Source of the DNA: Dactylis glomerata
Lineage: Eukaryota > Streptophyta > Magnoliopsida > Poales > Poaceae
Direction: 5' to 3'
Assembly: GCA_007115705.1 (NCBI GenBank)
Contig: QXEO01000414.1
Location: 248,001-312,000 of the forward strand
Length of the DNA: 64,000 nt
Each line of letters starts with the position of its first letter. Positions within the stretch are counted from its first letter, which is position 1. Both the position numbers and the translations under genes were made by a program. This document shows positions 10,700 through 20,130 of the stretch, in pieces. A model generated the notes under the pieces. The model was not told the DNA's origin. It saw nothing but the letters and a program-made list of their open reading frames with translations, and searched no databases.

Positions 10700-13600
10700 G
10701 TGTGAGACTTATTAGTAATAGTGTTCTGATTCCAAAATAAAACTTAGCTAAACAACACAACTTTGAACACAAATCCATCATAAACCCATAGGACGATCAG
10801 TCATAGTGTGTAAGAGAAATTGGCTCCATTCTTATGTAATGAAATCTGTAGCTTCGAGGATGGAACATAATGCCAATGACAACAAATTTTCTTGCCGAAA
10901 TATACGCAACAATTTATGTCTATGTAAACTACTTCAGGAGAATTGCATTGTTTGTTTAAAAAAGAAATACACCGTTGGGCCTAAGCTCAGTCCACCGACA
11001 CGTGCATACTGCACACACACTGAAGCTTATCCCGTGACTTTGGCTTGTCTCTTTCTTTCTCCTCCCGATCCCCTTTTGCCACACTCCATCGATGGCCAGA
11101 GGTCTGCCGATTCTTCACCATCTCCCTCACAGAGTTATTGCCATGTACTTACTTGCTTGTCCTTTCACCCAACCGAATCGTCCATCACCATGGTGAATCA
11201 AAGGCGGTGCGGCCCAGAGTCATGGCGTTGCGGCTGCCGCCGGTGGTGGCTCCCTGCATGACCAAAGGCGACTGTTGTGCTGGTTGAGGTGCCAGCAGAA
11301 CAGTGGTACAGAGTCTGCACCGGGCTTGTTTCAGGCAAGAGCGCATGCGTCACAAGGCCATGGCCGGTCATCCTGTTGTGCGGTCTTCATGCAGGCTGCA
11401 ACAATTTCCTCCCTGCCTACACATAGCGCCTTGACAACAGCGCACTGGGTCGCTACGGATGCTGCATCGAGGCTTGACATGTTAAGCTGGAGAGGCTGAT
11501 GATGAGGGCTTAAAGTGTTGTCGGCGTGCTGCTGTACCATGTCACCGTCTCCATCAGGTGCATCTTTTTACTTCCCCTCAGTCCTCAGATGTCTCTTAAG
11601 TTTTGCTTTAGCTCAGGTAACTGGTAAATCGGAGGCCGCCCTTCCTGAACATACAAACTTAGTATCTGTACATACAAATAGTAAAGTCAGAAAGAAGAGA
11701 TAGTAAATTACTCGGGTGATTAATCTAAAAAGTGGAGCTGATTCAGCGATGACTTTGATGAACTCTAATGCAACGTTTAGTTTCATGAAGAGTTCATCTT
11801 ATGTGTCAGTTCAGTTTTACCAATCTAGGGGTCTTTGTTACTGATTTAATAAATTCATGTCCGTTGCTGAAGAAACATGTTGCTTGATAAGGCCAATGTC
11901 ACTACACAACTTGGATCCACCACAGAGCAAAGCATGGAAGGATGGACGCTCAGGCATCATCAAAATTTCGATTTTTTTTAGAATGCCAATTTTCAAATAA
12001 TTTCTTTTAGATAACAAAAGAACTGATCAATTTCTGCTCTGAATAGCTGCCACGCAAATAAATCCAGAAAAAAATGCTTAAGCTCCCTCTTGTTCCAACC
12101 TCCATCCATGCGTGATAAATTTAAGTAATTAGAGCTACTTGATCGAGAATCTGCGACGTCATCTGTATCATGAGATGTACAGAAGAGGTGAACGGAATAG
12201 AGCAGTAACATCTAGGAAAAAGTCATAAATAATATTTATCAATTATATTCTCAGATGCAATCGATCTTTCTATCAGAGATTATTGAGAAGAATACCTACT
12301 TAAAAAAGCAGTAAGTGAGGCTGGCATAAAATTATAAATTCTGAAATAATATCAGATCTTTAAGCTTGAAACAATGCATTATGTACCAATTTTCAATAGA
12401 TTATACAGCTGAGCATAAAATTTAAGTTTGTAATACATGGTAAAGGGAAAAAACTGAGGTGCATAACCAAACTCAAACAGTCCAAGCATCATACCTGGTT
12501 TTAGATCTCTGTGTATTATTCCATTGGCATGCAAACATTCCATTTCAGAACCGACAGTATCAAGTATTAGGAGATATTAAGTTGTTGACTTTGATCAGCC
12601 AAATAACCTAACAGCACATCAAACTGAGAAAAGAGCAAAATCTGCAAAAAGAAATACGATGATTAAACTGTCTGAGTTAAAAAAAAAACACGAATTGGTG
12701 ATCTTATATGTGATTGAGCTTTGAGTTTTAGAAAATTAGTTCGACCTACTGAAGCATGCACCTTCTTCATTTTAATAGTGAAAATTGAAAGAACATTCTT
12801 TGCTACTTGTGAAATAGGCCATCTGTTCCCAGTCAAAATCATTTGGAATGGGTTTTCTAATACTTTAAATCAATTAATGCAGAATAGCATGGTCTATTGA
12901 ATATACAGTACTGCAAATCATGTACATCACAGAACCTGCAATTAATAGGATTCAGAAAATGATAGGGATCAATGCATCGTGTTACTTACAGCAGTCAAAC
13001 TCGCATGCCCTGATTCAAGTTCTGATGGTCATCTACTGGGCCATGAGTGTTTGCCGTTTCCATGTCAGGTTTTCCTGGAAATCTAACGTCAGGTCTACCC
13101 ATGCTTATTTGAATTATATCAGCATATACATTCTTAAAGTGTCCTGTTTTACCTCAGAATTCTTCACTTTCTGGGTGTACATGACTTTCTTCACTCTATC
13201 GGTGTATGTAGCGTCATTGAAAAACTGTGAGGTACAGTGACTGTTTGATGCTGGAGACATTGGACGAAAACGTTGATCAGGTAGGTCGTGGTCTGGGTAG
13301 CAGTGAGGGAGATTTCAGGCGACGCCACGCTCCACCTGAGAAGAGCATAGCACAATCTGGTCGTGTTAATGGATTTATCAAACAACAGCAAAAAGGAACA
13401 ATACAGTGATACTTATTTCTGATTTGATGCTTCTCACACGAAAATTGAACAATCTCTTCAACTAAACCTGATCCATCACATGCAACATGAAAATAAATTT
13501 TACAATTTGAAAATCTGAACATATATGAGATTCTTTTCCTTATTCTGAAGTAGATAGTGAAGTCTGACTTTCAGTTACAATAAGAGTCCCCTATTTAAGC

Positions 13601-14960
13601 AGCACGAATCCATTTCCTAATCGCTCCGACCAATTAGATACCACCAAATCAGGTCAACGATATTACCAATAGAGCATGTTCCAGACCATCGCCCAAATCA
13701 ATCACAAGAACATCATACGTAATTGCCCCAAAGAAATATCTGACCAATTTGACAATAGTAATACATGGAAACAAAGCAGTTTGACAAAACATGATCCGTT
13801 TGTACGGAGGAGATTATAGATGGAAATTTCCATTGCAAATCCATCGCTATGAGACAGTACACGCACATTCTCTAAAGCAACAAATAAAAGATCAGAGAGA
13901 GGGAGAGATGGAAGAGGACGGGAGGAAGAATTGGAGTCCAACCTTTCCTGGAGATGGGGATGAAGAGCATGCGGTTGAGCACACCATCGCCTAGTCCCTT
14001 TGTTGTCTGGACCCGCCGCTGTCTTCATCGTTATGGAGCAGCAGGTGGCTTCTCCTCCCAGCGCCAGACCGACGCACATCAAACGCCCTTCGTAGAGGAC
14101 GCCTCCCGTGGCCAGCGTCGCCCTTGATGGTTGTGTCCTCCACTCCGGCGCGGCCGTCGACCCATCCGCAGATGGGGAGGGAGATCGAATACTTGGCCTG
14201 AGCTCGCCTACTCGCCCGATGTCTCCAGCTGGCCGCTGCCTCCAGCGACGCCCACATCCGGCTCCCGCGATGTGAGCCCGCCGCGAGCTTGCCCGGTGCC
14301 GCTTCAAACTCATCAGGAGAAGAGGGCGCGCTGCCCGGAAGGGATAGGAGAGCGCCGGTGTCCTCGGCCGCGCCGTAAGCCACCCTAGAAAGAAGAGGGC
14401 GCTGAAGCCGTCCTCTGCGCCACGACCGGTCTCAGGAAGGAGAGAACCACGCTCTAGCCAGTTGATCCTGATGGGACGCAGAACGACGACCATGAGTGAG
14501 GAGGGCGGCCTTCGATGTGGAAGATGTAGGCGGCGGCGACGCCCCGCGCGGCGTCGCAAACAGACGGGGCATGGCAGACGCAACAGTGGGCAGCGGCCGA
14601 GTTGCTGTCTGGCCATCACCGCGTTGGGCTTCCCGCTGATTTCCCATCAATGCTGCCGCCGTCACCATGACTCCGACGAACTCCAAATTCGTCTCACACT
14701 GTCGCTTGCCGGCACGTCACGACGCCGGTCTCCTACGCCCACCGCTGGTTCGCCGTTCGGCCAAGAAGATGTGAAATGGGGAGAGGAGAGAGAACGGGCG
14801 AAATATCTAGAGGAAGGACACGCGTGGAGTGGGGGCACAGGGTGTCTTATCCTTTCTCCTACAACGGTCAACAAAAGCGGCAAGCGCACAGACCAACCGA
14901 CTGTAGGTTTTGGAGGCTTAAAAGTGAAACAGAACGTGGCAACGTGCGATTGGTTAAAAA
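10700..14960. other. Body of the Helitron-like element, no complete gene
   Basis: The 10.7-13.8 kb part is AT-rich with scattered exon-like patches, such as 13940-13990 minus, which ends in a GTTGG donor-like site. The 13.9-14.8 kb part is GC-rich and has long overlapping ORFs on both strands (minus 13702-14619, plus 14462-14998). They have Arg/Pro-rich compositional bias and no recognisable domain; I treat them as leader or captured UTR/exon sequence. Confidence 0.5.
12495..12572 (-). pseudogene. Captured protein-kinase exon fragment
   Basis: Minus-strand translation reads MECLHANGIIHRDLKP, ending exactly at a GT donor (12494-12493, AACCAG|GTATG). HRDLKP is the catalytic loop of eukaryotic protein kinases, and the MECLHANGIIHRDLKP context resembles Raf-like MAPKKK/HT1-type plant kinases. 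Upstream residues (LDTVGSE) are a degraded version of the preceding helix. No other kinase subdomain was found nearby. An exon remnant retaining its splice donor inside a Helitron fits gene-fragment capture. Confidence 0.65.
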
Positions 14961-15503
14961 GAGACATCAAGAGTGACCCAAACCAAAGCAAAAAATAACC
15001 AAAAAATTGACAGCGCGAGAAAGCCCATCAGTTTTATATATGTATCTATAGTCGTAGGCATTGAGGCTGAAGCTCGCCATGCGATGGAGGAGATCCGCGA
15101 GCACCGGGTCTTGGGGCTGAGGCGGCATGGGGACGAACTGTGCACTGATACCGCCGGTGGACAACCTTTTGCTTGCGTAAAATCCAAGGAGCACTGGCGG
15201 GTTGTTGAGGTCGCGGAAACGGCGGAGGAAGGCCGGGTCGGAGGCGTGGCTCAACCAGCGCCTGCAGACGAGGGCGGCGCGAACGAGGTTGGTGGGGAAG
15301 GCGACGCGGACCATGATCTCGCGCAGGAGGTAGTCGATGTCGAGCACCTTGGATACGGCCAAGGGCAAGGAGTCCATTTCGAGCCGATCTCTGTGTGGAT
15401 ATTTGGGGTCGGAGATGTTGTGAGGAACGAGAATAACATCCAAAATTTGCGTGAGATGAACCGAATCTTACACTTGGGCAATCTTCTTGGCAGGAGGGTC
15501 CAT

Positions 15504-16288
15504 CTGCGCCTCAGCTTCTGCTCGTGTTCCCGCCGCTGGTGGCTGGCCGCTGCCCCGCAACAATAATGGTAAGGTTCAGCAAGGAAAAGCTAGGGTTTTT
15601 TGTGAGAAACTGGGGGAGATGCCGAGAGGACGGCACTCACCTCAGAGCGGGACTGAGGGAAGCTGGAAGCGGCGGGGGAGAAGCACCGGCCGCCGAAGGT
15701 GGAAGCGCTTGGGTTGCCGGCGAAACTGTCGTCAGTGCGGCGCTCCTAGGGCTTGCTCAGGAAGGAAGGACGAGAGTTGCAGAGAGAATCTGGATTTCAA
15801 TGGAGGCCCATCCAATGCAAGTACTGTAATATCTAGTACTCCACTAGCAAATGAGGCCCATCAACCTCGATCGGAAAACAGGTGACTTAGTATAACTTTT
15901 TGTACTTGAAACCACAAATGTAAGTCCAGTTACATGTAGTTTGTTTTTTTAAAAATTGAAAATATTATTTTGAAGTTTTAAAAAATCTTAAATTAAATCT
16001 ACATGTAGACAATGTTGTAATCTACAATCGCGCAAATTTTCAAATAAAAATACTATATATTTTAAGCTGTGCAAAAATAACAAATTCTGGCATTTAAACT
16101 AATCTAAAAAGACGCAGTGTGGAAGATCCGAAAGGATCTGCACCATACCTTCCTCTTAATCGAACGATAAACACGACTAAATGTTGTATGACGACCATCG
16201 AGCAAATTGTTTCCTAATCACATCCCACGATAATAATCTCGCAAATAGTTCCATAATCAGAAGAGGAAACAAGGCGCTTGCCTCTACC
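15504..16288. other. 5' side of the F-box gene and AT-rich flank
   Basis: 15504-15820 is GC-rich and contains the complement of a leader with a good donor (CTGAG|GTGAGTGCC, near 15639 on the minus strand) and AAACCCTAGC, typical of plant leaders, so it probably holds the F-box 5' UTR exons and promoter. 15850-16288 is AT-rich with no ORF; the ACAAATTCTGGCATTTAAACT stretch resembles decayed repeat DNA that I cannot name. Confidence 0.45.
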
Positions 16289-16293
16289 CCGCG

Positions 16294-16628
16294 TGACGAG
16301 GGTTAACTCGACAAATGTCCTAGATGAAGGACTTAGGATCGGGGGAGTAGGGCGTCGGATGAACTCGAAGGTAAGATCAGTTAAATAATATGTGTATTGA
16401 AAGGAAACATAAGAATAAACTTGGCTTGCTCTCAATCTCCCCCTTACCATCCTCTCCTGGCCCCTATATATAGGTGGCCAGGTCTCAAGGATCGGGAGGG
16501 GTCCGATACAGATTACAGTATCGACATACGACATGAACTTGTATATCGGCTAGTATTACAATTGGGCCTAGCTTAACGGGCCTCGGGGGTACTTTAACTG
16601 ACGGGCTCTATTACCTACACCCTTGTCA
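16294..16628 (-). repeat. 3' LTR of Gypsy A
   Basis: 335 bp, partner of 57597-57931. On the minus strand it starts TGACAAGGGTG and ends CCCTCGTCA. A TATA-like palindrome CTATATATAG lies at 16464-16473. The TSD copy CCGCG is at 16289-16293. Confidence 0.95.
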
Positions 16629-17777
16629 GTAGCCCCCGAGATTCTATCAGAATTGCAGATTCGGGTTGAATCTCAAATCTTTATTTCTTCAACTTGATCA
16701 ATCTTCGACTTCTTCATATCTTCAAATCTTCGACTTCGAATATCTTTCATTATACTGTCTCGCAAGGGGTTTTGATGAACAAGCCTGACAACTCTGACGG
16801 ATCAAGAGGCCAGTTAACTGCCGGAACAGATACTTGTCACCTACTTCAAATTCAATCCCCTTGGACTTGAATTCGGGAAACCGGTCAAACCCATTCTTTT
16901 GCCGCATTTCGGACTTACAAAGAATGAATCCCAGTGGTTCTCAGGGTACCCAGTGCGTCCACCAGGATTTTCTTTGCGTCGTTGACACGGATAAGTACTA
17001 GCAGAGCGCATTCATGTGCGTATACCAGGCCACACAGGACGGATCCTGGGGTCTTACCTTCACGATATATTTCAATCACGGCATTCGAATCTTGTCGCGA
17101 TGATGCAACTCGAGAATCATATGTCGCAGCCTTGTTTGACTGTTAGAATGCACAAAATATTCAAGTTGTAACTTTCTTATTTTTTGTAGACTTCTCATAA
17201 ATAACTCCAGATGGGAGTAATCGATCTTTATTTTGTCGACAATGAAGTCGAAGTTCGTTGCCGACGAAAAGTAGTCGATTGCGCCTTTATCGGTCGATAA
17301 CCAGCTTGTCCTTTATTATTGAGTGCACCACCAGTGCTCCTGATGTAAGAACTTCCGAAGCTATGGGCGGTTATTTAACCGATCATAGGTTTCAATATCT
17401 TTGTCCTCTTTCTGTCGACTTCTTTTTATCGGGTGCACGACTAGCGCTCCCGATGGGAGTAGCCCCCGAGGCTATAGCCAAAATTTTTCGGATATAGGCT
17501 CAAACATATAAACATGTCTATCTGAAATATTGTCTTCATATGATATTTTTTCGGCACAATTTTGTGCTTAATTAGTCATCTCTTCTCTTCTTATGATGCG
17601 AGCCCCCGAGTCCATGACGAGGTGCATTGTGCTCCTTGATATATACTTTTCACCTTATATATGTATCTTTTGCTTGTGACATGTTGTCGCCTCCTTATCG
17701 CCTGCTCTGGGCAGAATATAAAAGCCCATTAAATGTAATTGGGACCGTGTCTCTGTGGAGGCCCATTAAAATGTACT
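16629..17777 (-). repeat. 3' untranslated region of Gypsy A with polypurine-like boxes
   Basis: Minus-strand CTCGGGGGCTAC or close variants occur at about 16629-16641 (touching the 3' LTR), 17461-17474 and 17600-17612, with a further CTTGGGGGCTC at about 18745-18755. The box next to the LTR is the natural polypurine tract; the others look like extra copies. Apart from these, the stretch has no gene. Confidence 0.65.
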
Positions 17778-17785
17778 TATAAATA
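17778..17785 (+). promoter_or_regulatory. TATA box for the antisense gene of Gypsy A
   Basis: TATAAATA, about 120 bp upstream of the ATG at 17899, followed by a pyrimidine-rich leader with AACCCTAATTCTCTC and CTAGGGTTTTT, features common in plant 5' leaders. It lies outside the LTR and points opposite to the element's own transcription. Confidence 0.65.
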
Positions 17786-17898
17786 AAGCATGTTTGGGGA
17801 AGGTAAAAACCCTAATTCTCTCATTATTATCTTCCTCCGCTGCATCATCTTCCTTCTCGTCATCTCATCTAGGGTTTTTCCTCCCCGCACTTGTCTTC

Positions 17899-18474
17899 AT
17901 GGCCAATGCAGGTGGATCTCGTCTGAATATCGGCGCTCCGGTGGAGAAGCGAGGTCGTGGCCATCCGCGCGACAGTAAGAACAAGTCCACAGGCCCAGCT
18001 GTGGTAGCCTCGTCGTCTGCTCCTCCAAAGCGGCGCCCTGGCCGTCCCGCGGGGAGTAAGAATAAGCCCAAGGCTTCGTCTGCTGCGCCAGGTCCGAGCG
18101 CCCCTCCTCATAATGCTTCTCCTCCTCCTCCGTCCAAAGTGTACTCCTTCTTCTGCATCGCCGGCGCTCAATGCCGCGAGATTCAGCGGGTGCCACTGAA
18201 GTTTACCAAGTTCATGGACGGGCGAGAGCTGCGGGAAGTGATTCTTCGTGAGCACTCTAGGGAAGGAACTCCCTATGAAGTGGAGGTCTGGTACGACGGG
18301 GCTGGCGAGATGTACTTTAAAGGCGGCTGGTCGCAATTTGCAGAAGATCACCACCTCCATCAAGGTTTCTTTATGACTTTCGACTACCATGTTGGTACGT
18401 CGAAGTTTGACGTGAAGATCTACGACTGTACTCAATGCCAGAAGGAGTACGAAGCTGAAATTCATTTTCATTAG
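17899..18474 (+). CDS. AT-hook plus B3-like DNA-binding protein, antisense ORF carried by Gypsy A
   Basis: 191-aa ORF, intact, antisense to gag-pol and lying between the end of pol and the 3' LTR. The N-terminus has two AT-hook-like motifs (KRGRGHPRDSKNK about residues 15-27; KRRPGRPAGSKNK about 43-55) separated by Ala/Ser/Pro-rich linkers. The C-terminal 100 residues resemble a plant B3 domain: an N-terminal LKFTKF strand, YFKGGWSQFAEDHHLHQG (the W..FA..H/LR.G signature) and FDVKIYDCTQC at the end. A nuclear DNA-binding role is inferred from these motifs. I chose the ATG at 17899 over the upstream in-frame start because it sits 3' of a TATA box and leader. It converges with the end of pol, which stops at 18870. 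Antisense ORFs near the 3' LTR are known in Tat-type Gypsy elements; this domain pair I cannot place in a named family. Confidence 0.7.
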   Translation: MANAGGSRLNIGAPVEKRGRGHPRDSKNKSTGPAVVASSSAPPKRRPGRPAGSKNKPKASSAAPGPSAPPHNASPPPPSKVYSFFCIAGAQCREIQRVPLKFTKFMDGRELREVILREHSREGTPYEVEVWYDGAGEMYFKGGWSQFAEDHHLHQGFFMTFDYHVGTSKFDVKIYDCTQCQKEYEAEIHFH

Positions 18475-18869
18475 TCATCTCCTTATGTAATCTTCGTGTT
18501 CTGGTTATCTTCTGTAATAAGTAGTCGCGATGAACTTTATCTTTGTGCCGTCTTTATTAATAGACCGTGGGAACGAATCGTCGTTCCGAGGTGTGCTTTT
18601 GATATATTATTGAGTTTACCTTGGACCATGCTTGTTTTTTGTCGAATATCGGGTTGCGAACAACCTAGCAATATGTCTTGAATAATCGCAGATACCAAAT
18701 CTCAATAACTTTATTTATTTTATTTCATACGACTCGAGGGTCTGAGCCCCCAAGTGGAAGGAAAAATATTCATACATATTGTCGAGTTGACCCAAAGAAC
18801 CCTACCTGTGGCCTCATATTCTGGTTTCAGAGGGTCATATCTCGAAAGTTTCTCATTGCTATACTTCTT
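18475..18869. other. Spacer between antisense gene and pol end in Gypsy A
   Basis: About 395 bp between two convergent stop codons. It should hold both transcript ends. One GAGCCCCCAAG box (complement of CTTGGGGGCTC) is at about 18744-18755. No ORF. Confidence 0.5.
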
Positions 18870-18903
18870 CTATGCATAGAACCGCCGTAATTGCTCTGCA
18901 TTC
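18870..18903 (-). pseudogene. Last codons of the Gypsy A pol gene, cut off by Copia E
   Basis: Read across the Copia E insertion, the minus-strand pol frame from 30303 continues at 18903 as WNAEQLRRFYA and stops with TAG at 18872-18870, a usual ending of grass Tat-type Gypsy pol. The Copia therefore inserted about a dozen codons before the end of pol. Confidence 0.75.
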
Positions 18904-19117
18904 CACGGTGAAAGAGCATTTCCCGCCTAATTGATTTTGGCGTTTGTTAACAATACATTATCTATTAATGTGTGATTATGCTTTGCAGGATTTTATAATA
19001 TTCTTGCACAAGATATTGGGTTTTATATGTTATACTTGATAATTAATATTGCCCAAAGGAAATTATCGAGGAAATGGTGAAAATCAGCTCAGGGAGAAGT
19101 TTCAGATAATTGTTGGC

Positions 19118-19325
19118 CAGGAAGGCCGGCTTTAGCCGGTCCCAGACCGGCTATAGCCGGACTGCTCGTTTTCGAGAGGGGTCCTGCGCCTCTGGACTCA
19201 ACCGGCTATTTGTCCGGCTATTTCCGGCTGGGCCGGATATTTCAGGCCGGCTATAGCCGGTGTGAGGCCGGCTTTAGCCGGTGTGGCCGGCTTTAGCCGG
19301 ACTTAACTCCGGCTATAGCCGGACT
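19118..19325 (+). repeat. Palindrome cluster CCGGCTNTAGCCGG in the Copia E LTR
   Basis: Six or more copies of CCGGCTATAGCCGG or CCGGCTTTAGCCGG, plus partial CCGGCTATTT copies, lie upstream of the TATA box. The same palindromes recur at 26493-26570, 26941-27020 and in the 3' LTR (29338-29537). The A version is a perfect 14-bp palindrome with CpG at both edges. CpG-rich inverted repeats are known in Sirevirus LTRs; a role as regulatory binding sites is inference. Confidence 0.85.
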
Positions 19326-19359
19326 TTCTGGCTGGCAACGGTCAGATATTTTGGGGGGG

Positions 19360-19367
19360 TATAAATA
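19360..19367 (+). promoter_or_regulatory. TATA box of the Copia E 5' LTR
   Basis: TATAAATA placed symmetrically between a run of seven G (19353-19359) and seven C (19368-19374), so the TATA box is the centre of a near-perfect inverted repeat. It lies just after the palindrome cluster and before the likely transcript start. Confidence 0.75.
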
Positions 19368-20083
19368 CCCCCCCTCTTCTTCTCCAACAGCTAGCTCGTG
19401 AAATAGAAGAAGACCACCATTGTTGAGCTCACCAATTCAACTAGATCTCCTCCCTCAACCCACCAAAGCTCTTGATCTTTGGAGAATCGAAGGAGAAGAC
19501 CATCCTCTACATCCTCACCGAAGCGATTTGATTTCCCCTCTCATTTGCTTGAGGGCCCTTGTGTCTTGGGTTCCCTTGTGTCCCAAGACCTTGTTTGTGT
19601 ATTTGATATATTGCTACTTGTTGTTTGACAGCATTGTGTTGTACTTGGGAGCCTCCAATTCGGTTGTGGATGCGTGCCCCAAGATTGTAAAGGCCGGTTC
19701 CGCCTTGAGGAATCCCTTAGTGGAAAGTGAGCTAGGCCTTTGTGGCGGAAGCTTGCACCGGAGAATAGGGTGAGCCTTTGTGGCGTTCGTTAGGCCTTTG
19801 TGGCAACCACACCCCTCCAACGTAGACGTACTTTCCCTAAAAAGGAAGGAACTACGGGAATTACATCCGTGTCTCCGCGTGCTCCACTCTCGGTTACCTC
19901 TATCCTTTATTGCCTTTATATATTGTATCTTGTTTAGCTTGCTAGTTGACATATAGGTAAATTCACCTTAGTTGCATATCTAGAGAATTTACCTTTGTGT
20001 CAAGCCTAAATTGAAAAAGAACTAAAATTTGAGTAGCACCTATTCACCCACCCCCCTCTAGGTGCCCATACGATCCGTTCAAT

Positions 20084-20095
20084 TGGTATCAGAGC
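20084..20095 (+). other. Primer-binding site of Copia E
   Basis: TGGTATCAGAGC, complementary to the 3' end of initiator tRNA-Met, two bases after the 5' LTR. It primes minus-strand DNA synthesis. Confidence 0.95.
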
Positions 20096-20130
20096 ATCGG
20101 CTCTTATTTCGGGCTTAACCGCCTAAGAGT

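Larger units (their letters stand above)
10664..15048 (-). mobile_element. Helitron-like insertion (non-autonomous) inside the F-box gene
   Basis: About 4.4 kb, oriented on the minus strand. Its 3' end shows the two Helitron marks: a GC-rich hairpin (stem GGCGCGGCG, loop TGC, stem CGCCGCGCC, about 10674-10694) and, about 10 bases later, a terminal CTAG at 10667-10664 followed by host T. No target duplication exists, and the host reads A|T at the junction, as Helitrons require. The 5' end (TAGATACATATATAAAAC from 15048) is a poor match to the usual TC start and may have mutated. There is no Rep/helicase ORF. Contents: GC-rich exon-like block (13900-14760), a kinase exon fragment (12495-12572) and AT-rich DNA. 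Alternative: an unusual intron; the terminal hairpin argues against this. Confidence 0.75.
9808..15503 (-). pseudogene. F-box protein gene interrupted by a Helitron-like insertion
   Basis: Host gene for a grass F-box protein, a family whose members bind SKP1 in SCF ubiquitin ligases. Exon 1 is 15503-15472 (starts MDPPAKK), with a clear GT-AG intron 15471-15391. Exon 2 runs 15390-15049 and resumes at 10663-9808. The first part has the F-box (IDYLLREIMVRV...ALVCRRWL, about residues 30-65) followed by DPAFLRRF and PPVLLGFY, usual in grass F-box proteins. The second part is the C-terminal substrate-side region (GNGCVLFS, LPRPKPWLAP, FLVFDLNTRRF). Joining the two at TA|T keeps frame exactly: 32+342+856=1230 nt, 409 aa plus stop. 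The insertion (10664-15048) puts stops after the F-box, so as it stands only a truncated protein could be made. A leader intron donor lies near 15639. Confidence 0.88.
18909..20081 (+). repeat. 5' LTR of Copia E
   Basis: Starts TGAAAGAGCATTTCCCGCC and ends CGATCCGTTCA. It contains a cluster of CCGGCTATAGCCGG-like palindromes (about 19118-19325) and a TATA box (19360-19367). ORFs called inside it repeat in the other LTR and are not genes. Confidence 0.96.

Noticed and set aside
13702..14619. 305-codon minus-strand ORF
   Set aside because: Arg/Pro/Ser-biased in GC-rich DNA, no domain, overlaps equally long ORFs in other frames.
14462..14998. 178-codon plus-strand ORF near the Helitron 5' end
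   Set aside because: Compositional ORF without domain or splice support.
19420..19952. Plus and minus ORFs of 117 and 112 codons, repeated at 29638-30170
   Set aside because: They lie in the two LTRs of Copia E and recur only because the LTRs are duplicates.
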